A stretch of 64,000 nucleotides of DNA, taken from contig NC_091122.1 of NCBI RefSeq assembly GCF_040183065.1, forward strand, positions 152,797,955 to 152,861,954, read 5' to 3'. The notes below the pieces were generated by a model. That model made no database searches. It worked only from the letters and a program-made list of their open reading frames with translations, and was not told the origin of the DNA. Positions 60,171-64,000 of the stretch are shown one piece after another. This stretch comes from Periplaneta americana. Lineage: Eukaryota > Arthropoda > Insecta > Blattodea > Blattidae. Every line of letters begins with the position of its first letter. Position 1 is the stretch's first letter. Made by a program: the position numbers and the translations under genes.

Positions 60171-61239
60171 TAAGACTTCTCTTTTAGAAAGGGACGAAAG
60201 TCCTGTACTAGATTTTCAACACTTTAAAAACTCTGTCCCTGAATGAGATAGCTTGAGGCAAAATTGACTGTTCGTTTGTCGTCTGTCTTAAAATTCAACT
60301 CTTTCAGTTATCATCCCTACTTTTCATTCTGTGGCCAGATATAATAAATCCTGTCTTACTTGCACCCTTAGCTTAGAAATGAAATTTGGCACTGTAAGAC
60401 TAGCTTACTCCAGAAAGGTCTACCTCACCCGTATTTCAAGGCACTGTAAGTCAATTATTTTATGTTTATTTAATATTAAAGATACGAGCTCATAACCCAA
60501 TGAGTCCCAAGTGAAATTTGTGGTTATGTTGGGGCAGATTTTTCTCAGGATATTTTCACATCATCTGTCATCATTCCATCGATTTTCCATCACCATCTCA
60601 TTATCATAGCCTTTTTAGAAAATGCCCGATCTTGTCAGCAATATTACATCATATTGTCTGACACATTGTTTGAGCTTTATATCTGATCAAACACTTTAAC
60701 TGAAAACAGATAGAGAGAAATTATTTATTTTAATGTTAGTTTTCAACGTCATGTAAAATTTTAATTGTACAGCTATGCAGGAGAATGAATGTGAGTAAAT
60801 ATGGTAAAAAATATAATAGTGTACTCTGGAATAAAATAAAAATAAGTTTATACTTTTAGATATGAGAACTATATAGAAGTCAATTAATTTGTAAATAAAT
60901 ACAGTACATATTTTCGAAATAATAATGTACACTATTTCTATAATATTATGTTTCAAAATTAATTTGCAATAACTTGATAACCATTGAACATATTTTTATT
61001 CCATTCGATACTATGAAATGTTCACAAAAGTTCGGAGTTTTCAACTATTGTCAACCCATTTGTGCATATTGATGTTCAGCTATTGCTTTGTTACAAAATT
61101 ACTAAAGTACTGTATGATCATATATCCAGATGATTCTTCTTCGCAGAAAATGCACTGTTCTTTATTGTGTATGTGAGCAAGTTAGAACAATTTGTTCTAC
61201 TTCATCTTCACATGCTTCAAAATATCCTGTTCCTGCATT

Positions 61240-61615
61240 GAACTCTTAATGTAAGAGAGGTTCTTATAAATTTCCTGGGGAATACATTGGTCGAGATGGT
61301 TCAGTCACCTGGCCACCCAAGCCACCAGATTTGACAGCCTGGACATTTTCATGCAAAATTATATGAAAGACATTGTTTACATAAGATGTGTTAGAGTCCT
61401 CCTGGATATAACAAATTCTCAAATGCCATAACTATAATCACATAAGACATGCTGGAGCAGAGCATAGGCCTACATGGGTACAGATTAGATTATGTCCAAG
61501 CAACAAATGACGCACATTTGGAAACTGTAAGAAAACTCCAAATTTTTTTATCCTAAGTGATATAGTGTTAAAAGTTGTGTAATGAAGGTGTATAATCAAA
61601 ATTTTTGTGAATATT
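61240..61615 (+). pseudogene. mariner/Tc1-like transposase C-terminal relic with 3' tail
   Basis: EYIGRDGSVTWPPKPPDLTA, then MKDIVY-like and DYVQATNDAHLETVRK in other frames. They correspond to the third catalytic region and C-terminus of a DDE_3-type transposase. The following AAGTGATATAGTGTTAAAAG, GTTGTGTAAT is shared with the tail of the element at 58022-58374. Confidence 0.6.
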
Positions 61616-62548
61616 ATGTAGCAAACGCAATAAAAATATGAGAGTTGTCAAGTTGTTAAGTTTAGTTTTGTAACATGGATATAGTGTATGTTTTTACTGT
61701 GTTTTCACTGTGAATAATGTTCTGTTATTTAAACAGAAAGCAAGTCAAGCCTATGTTGCCAGCATTCTTAAAGAACTACAAGGTTCCTTTCTGATATGTG
61801 GCACATTGAGTTTCGCTGGCCTCTTGTTCACTTCAAATCCAAAAAAAGGGACATAATGCGTTGGTTTTTCTTTTCAACTGTTGCAATAAGCTGACAACAC
61901 AGTTCTGTTTACACAATCAGTCAGTTGTCTCAACTGTATTATGAAATACATACTTTTAACCATGGTTAGACACACAGTACAACAACGCATTTTACTTGTG
62001 TGCGCAATACTGGATCAACTGATTTCAATTTATGTACCACTGACACGTCAGAGAACTTGAGAAATTTCAAAGCTCTTACCACAGAACATTATGATATGTG
62101 AATTTCTTTGTGTTAGTCGATGAATATTTTTTCTTGCACACAACTTCGTCCTCAAACACATATCTTGTCGTTGTTGGTCAATTGCCTAGGTAATGAAGTC
62201 ATTCGCCATCTTGCATGCCAGTATTTTTGTATGATTTCATTTTCTTATTGCAATGCTGTGGATCTTTTGATGTGTGTTCCATGTTCATCTCTTCATTTAC
62301 ATCACACAGTACCCAAGCGGTTGTACGAGAAATTCCTGTCCTGTGTAGTAGCTTGCCAAGCAATCATGACTAAGAACAATGTAAAATGATGAATAGTAGA
62401 GTAGACGCAAGAAGTGCTTGCCACGGAAAGCTGCGCGAACTTTCGGAAATGTTCGGGTGCACTCGACCTCGCTTCGATTCAATTGGTAAACTGTTGACAG
62501 CGCATGTAACGTAATCTAAACCTAGTTGCAGAGTAACTAATAACATGA

Positions 62549-62795
62549 CATTGTTGAAAATACAGAAGCACGATTTTTTTATATATAAAATCACTGAATG
62601 AAATGACAAAGATGATATAAGAAATATGTAATTGTTGAAAATACAGAAGCACGAATTTTTTTGCATATAAAATCACTGAATGAAATGACAAAGATGTTAT
62701 AAGAAATATGTAATTGTTGAAAATACAGAAGCACGAATTTTTTTACATATAAAATCACTGAATGAAATGACAAAGATGTAAGAAATATGTAATAA
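62549..62795. repeat. 81-82 bp tandem repeat, about three copies
   Basis: ATTGTTGAAAATACAGAAGC starts at 62550, 62631 and 62713. Each unit continues CACGA, a run of T, ATATAAAATCACTGAATGAA and ATGACAAAGATG. Units are more than 90 percent alike by eye; the last is shortened. Short ORFs across the array are by-products. Confidence 0.92.
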
Positions 62796-63489
62796 TTGAT
62801 ATTTGACGTTGTAATAAAACACTATTTTTGCGATTTTATTAAAATGTTCCGATAACTAGGGTATTATGGTCGGTTTATTTTAATCTGTATATACTCCTAT
62901 GTTACGAGCGGAGCCTGTTTCGTTTTTCATAAATTTATAAATGTTATAAACATTTCCCTAGTTTAACTGTGTAATGTTTTATTAGCACTTCCTAATTTAG
63001 AGCCAAACGGGGGGCATTGTTAAGTACATTGAATGTTATACAGAACTTTGTTATTTAACAAACACACTTTGAACTATATAAAACTCCTGATATAAGGGAC
63101 AAAACACAGAGTTTGTAATGCATATGCTGGCTTCTACCCGCTCTGCACAATACACTCCACGATACGAACAGCCCAAGACCGCGCTTTCGAATGCGCCCTG
63201 TAATCAGCATTCGGTGATTCATAGCAGTCCTGTAATGAGCATGGCGGCACGAGAACCGAGTATTATTATCTGTGTATCAGTCAAATAGGCAAGCTTTCTT
63301 TGCGCTTCCTCTAATAGTAATTTATTTTCCACTACACAGGTACAGTGTGTGGACATTAAAATTGAAATAGAAATATTTAAATAACATAATCATTAATAGC
63401 GTCCTTACATCAACAGTGGTTTTACAATAAACATTTACACGAAATAATAAAATATATAGGCCTATAAGTATATAAGATTTTTTTAATAA

Positions 63490-64000
63490 AATACATCAAA
63501 GTCGGTAAATAGAACTATTGTAATTCGCGAAAAAATCGTTATTTAAATATGTAAATCATGAAAAAAGTTTGTATTTAAAGATGTAAATCGTGAAGAAAAA
63601 GTTGAAATTTAAACATGCAAATCACTTCTAAAAATTCGTAATAAAACACTCATTCCCTTACAGGCTTCCCCACTATTAAATAAGACCGGTTATATACTAG
63701 ATTGAGAAATATGTTAAGTGAATATGAAAAACATTAGGCCTATGTTCATTTACACACTGTGACAGGCCACTTGGCTGTGAAATGATCAAAATACATTATT
63801 CCTTAGCCTTCGTTGCGTACTCTGGCTGAAAAATGTTGTAAATATCTTTTACACATTTCTTATTGTGTTAGTGCGTAACAAACTTAAGATTGCACATATG
63901 TGACACATAGATTTCCAGTTTTCACAGTTGAACAGTCATGCTTTACACATGATAAAACATGAAAGACCAATCTATTTTCGTACTTATTTTGAATGTTTCA
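63490..64000 (+). repeat. Dispersed repeat, copy 3 (runs off the window)
   Basis: It contains three complementary units of the 34-bp tandem (ATTTAAATATGTAAATCATG, then AAAAAAGTTTG and relatives), followed by AACATTAGGCCTATGTTCAT and CACATATGTGACACATAGAT. It matches 38098-38640 inverted and 50385-50600 direct. The end is not seen. Confidence 0.7.

Noticed and set aside
1..64000. CRISPR array, bacterial operon or integrated virus
   Set aside because: No regularly spaced repeats with unique spacers, no prokaryotic gene order and no viral protein motifs were seen; gene structure and repeats are those of an insect nuclear genome.

Overview
The window looks like a gene-poor, AT-rich piece of an insect nuclear genome, almost certainly a cockroach or close relative. 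Peptides encoded by its repeats resemble my memory of Periplaneta americana repeat peptides, but that is recollection, not a search. The one host gene I can support is the large subunit of general transcription factor IIA (TFIIA-L, GTF2A1 family) on the + strand. Six coding exons lie at 12356-12385, 24588-24810, 30995-31348, 35250-35626, 41370-41459 and 45338-45445. Their phases join without a break into a 393-residue protein, close to the length of known TFIIA-L proteins. It has the N-terminal helical domain, a Gln-rich linker, a QLDG taspase1-type cleavage site, an acidic run and the C-terminal beta domain ending in GDAEW. Upstream of exon 1 are a perfect CRE palindrome (TGACGTCA) and a TATAAAAG box.

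Layout. 1-12.2 kb: 5' flank, with a PIF/Harbinger-like element carrying a MADF-type ORF and hosting a hAT MITE, hAT and LINE remnants, and a 1.3-kb palindrome with a recombinase-like ORF in both arms. 12.4-24.6 kb: intron 1, with SINEs, an internally deleted hAT, a LINE nested in a SINE, and a TTA-flanked MITE. 24.8-31.0 kb: intron 2, with a GC-rich SINE and two LINE fragments. 31.3-35.2 kb: intron 3, with a Jockey/CR1-like LINE, a Tc1/mariner-like remnant, and an RTE-like LINE that ends 24 nt before exon 4. 35.6-41.4 kb: intron 4, with a Tc1-like element hosting a second MITE, two LINE fragments and a dispersed repeat. 41.5-45.3 kb: intron 5, with a mariner inside a foldback element and a MITE 70 nt before exon 6. 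45.4-64 kb: 3' flank, with a three-deep transposon nest, transposase relics, a tRNA-bearing tandem repeat, a palindrome with retroposon-like flanks, and an 82-bp tandem array.

The transposons do not cooperate with the gene, but several probably affect it: sense-oriented copies of one LINE family sit close upstream of exons 3 and 4, and a MITE sits just before exon 6. Target-site duplications (8, 4, 3 and 2 bp for DNA elements, 11-17 bp for retroposons) can be read for many copies and give the order of insertion.

No rRNA, true tRNA gene, CRISPR array, bacterial gene or viral gene was recognised. No clearly new biological system is evident. The best candidates for something undescribed are the palindrome with a recombinase-like tail (7841-9154), the palindrome with retroposon-style duplications (58022-58374), the tRNA-bearing 279-bp tandem repeat, and the short MITE family with 4-bp target duplications.
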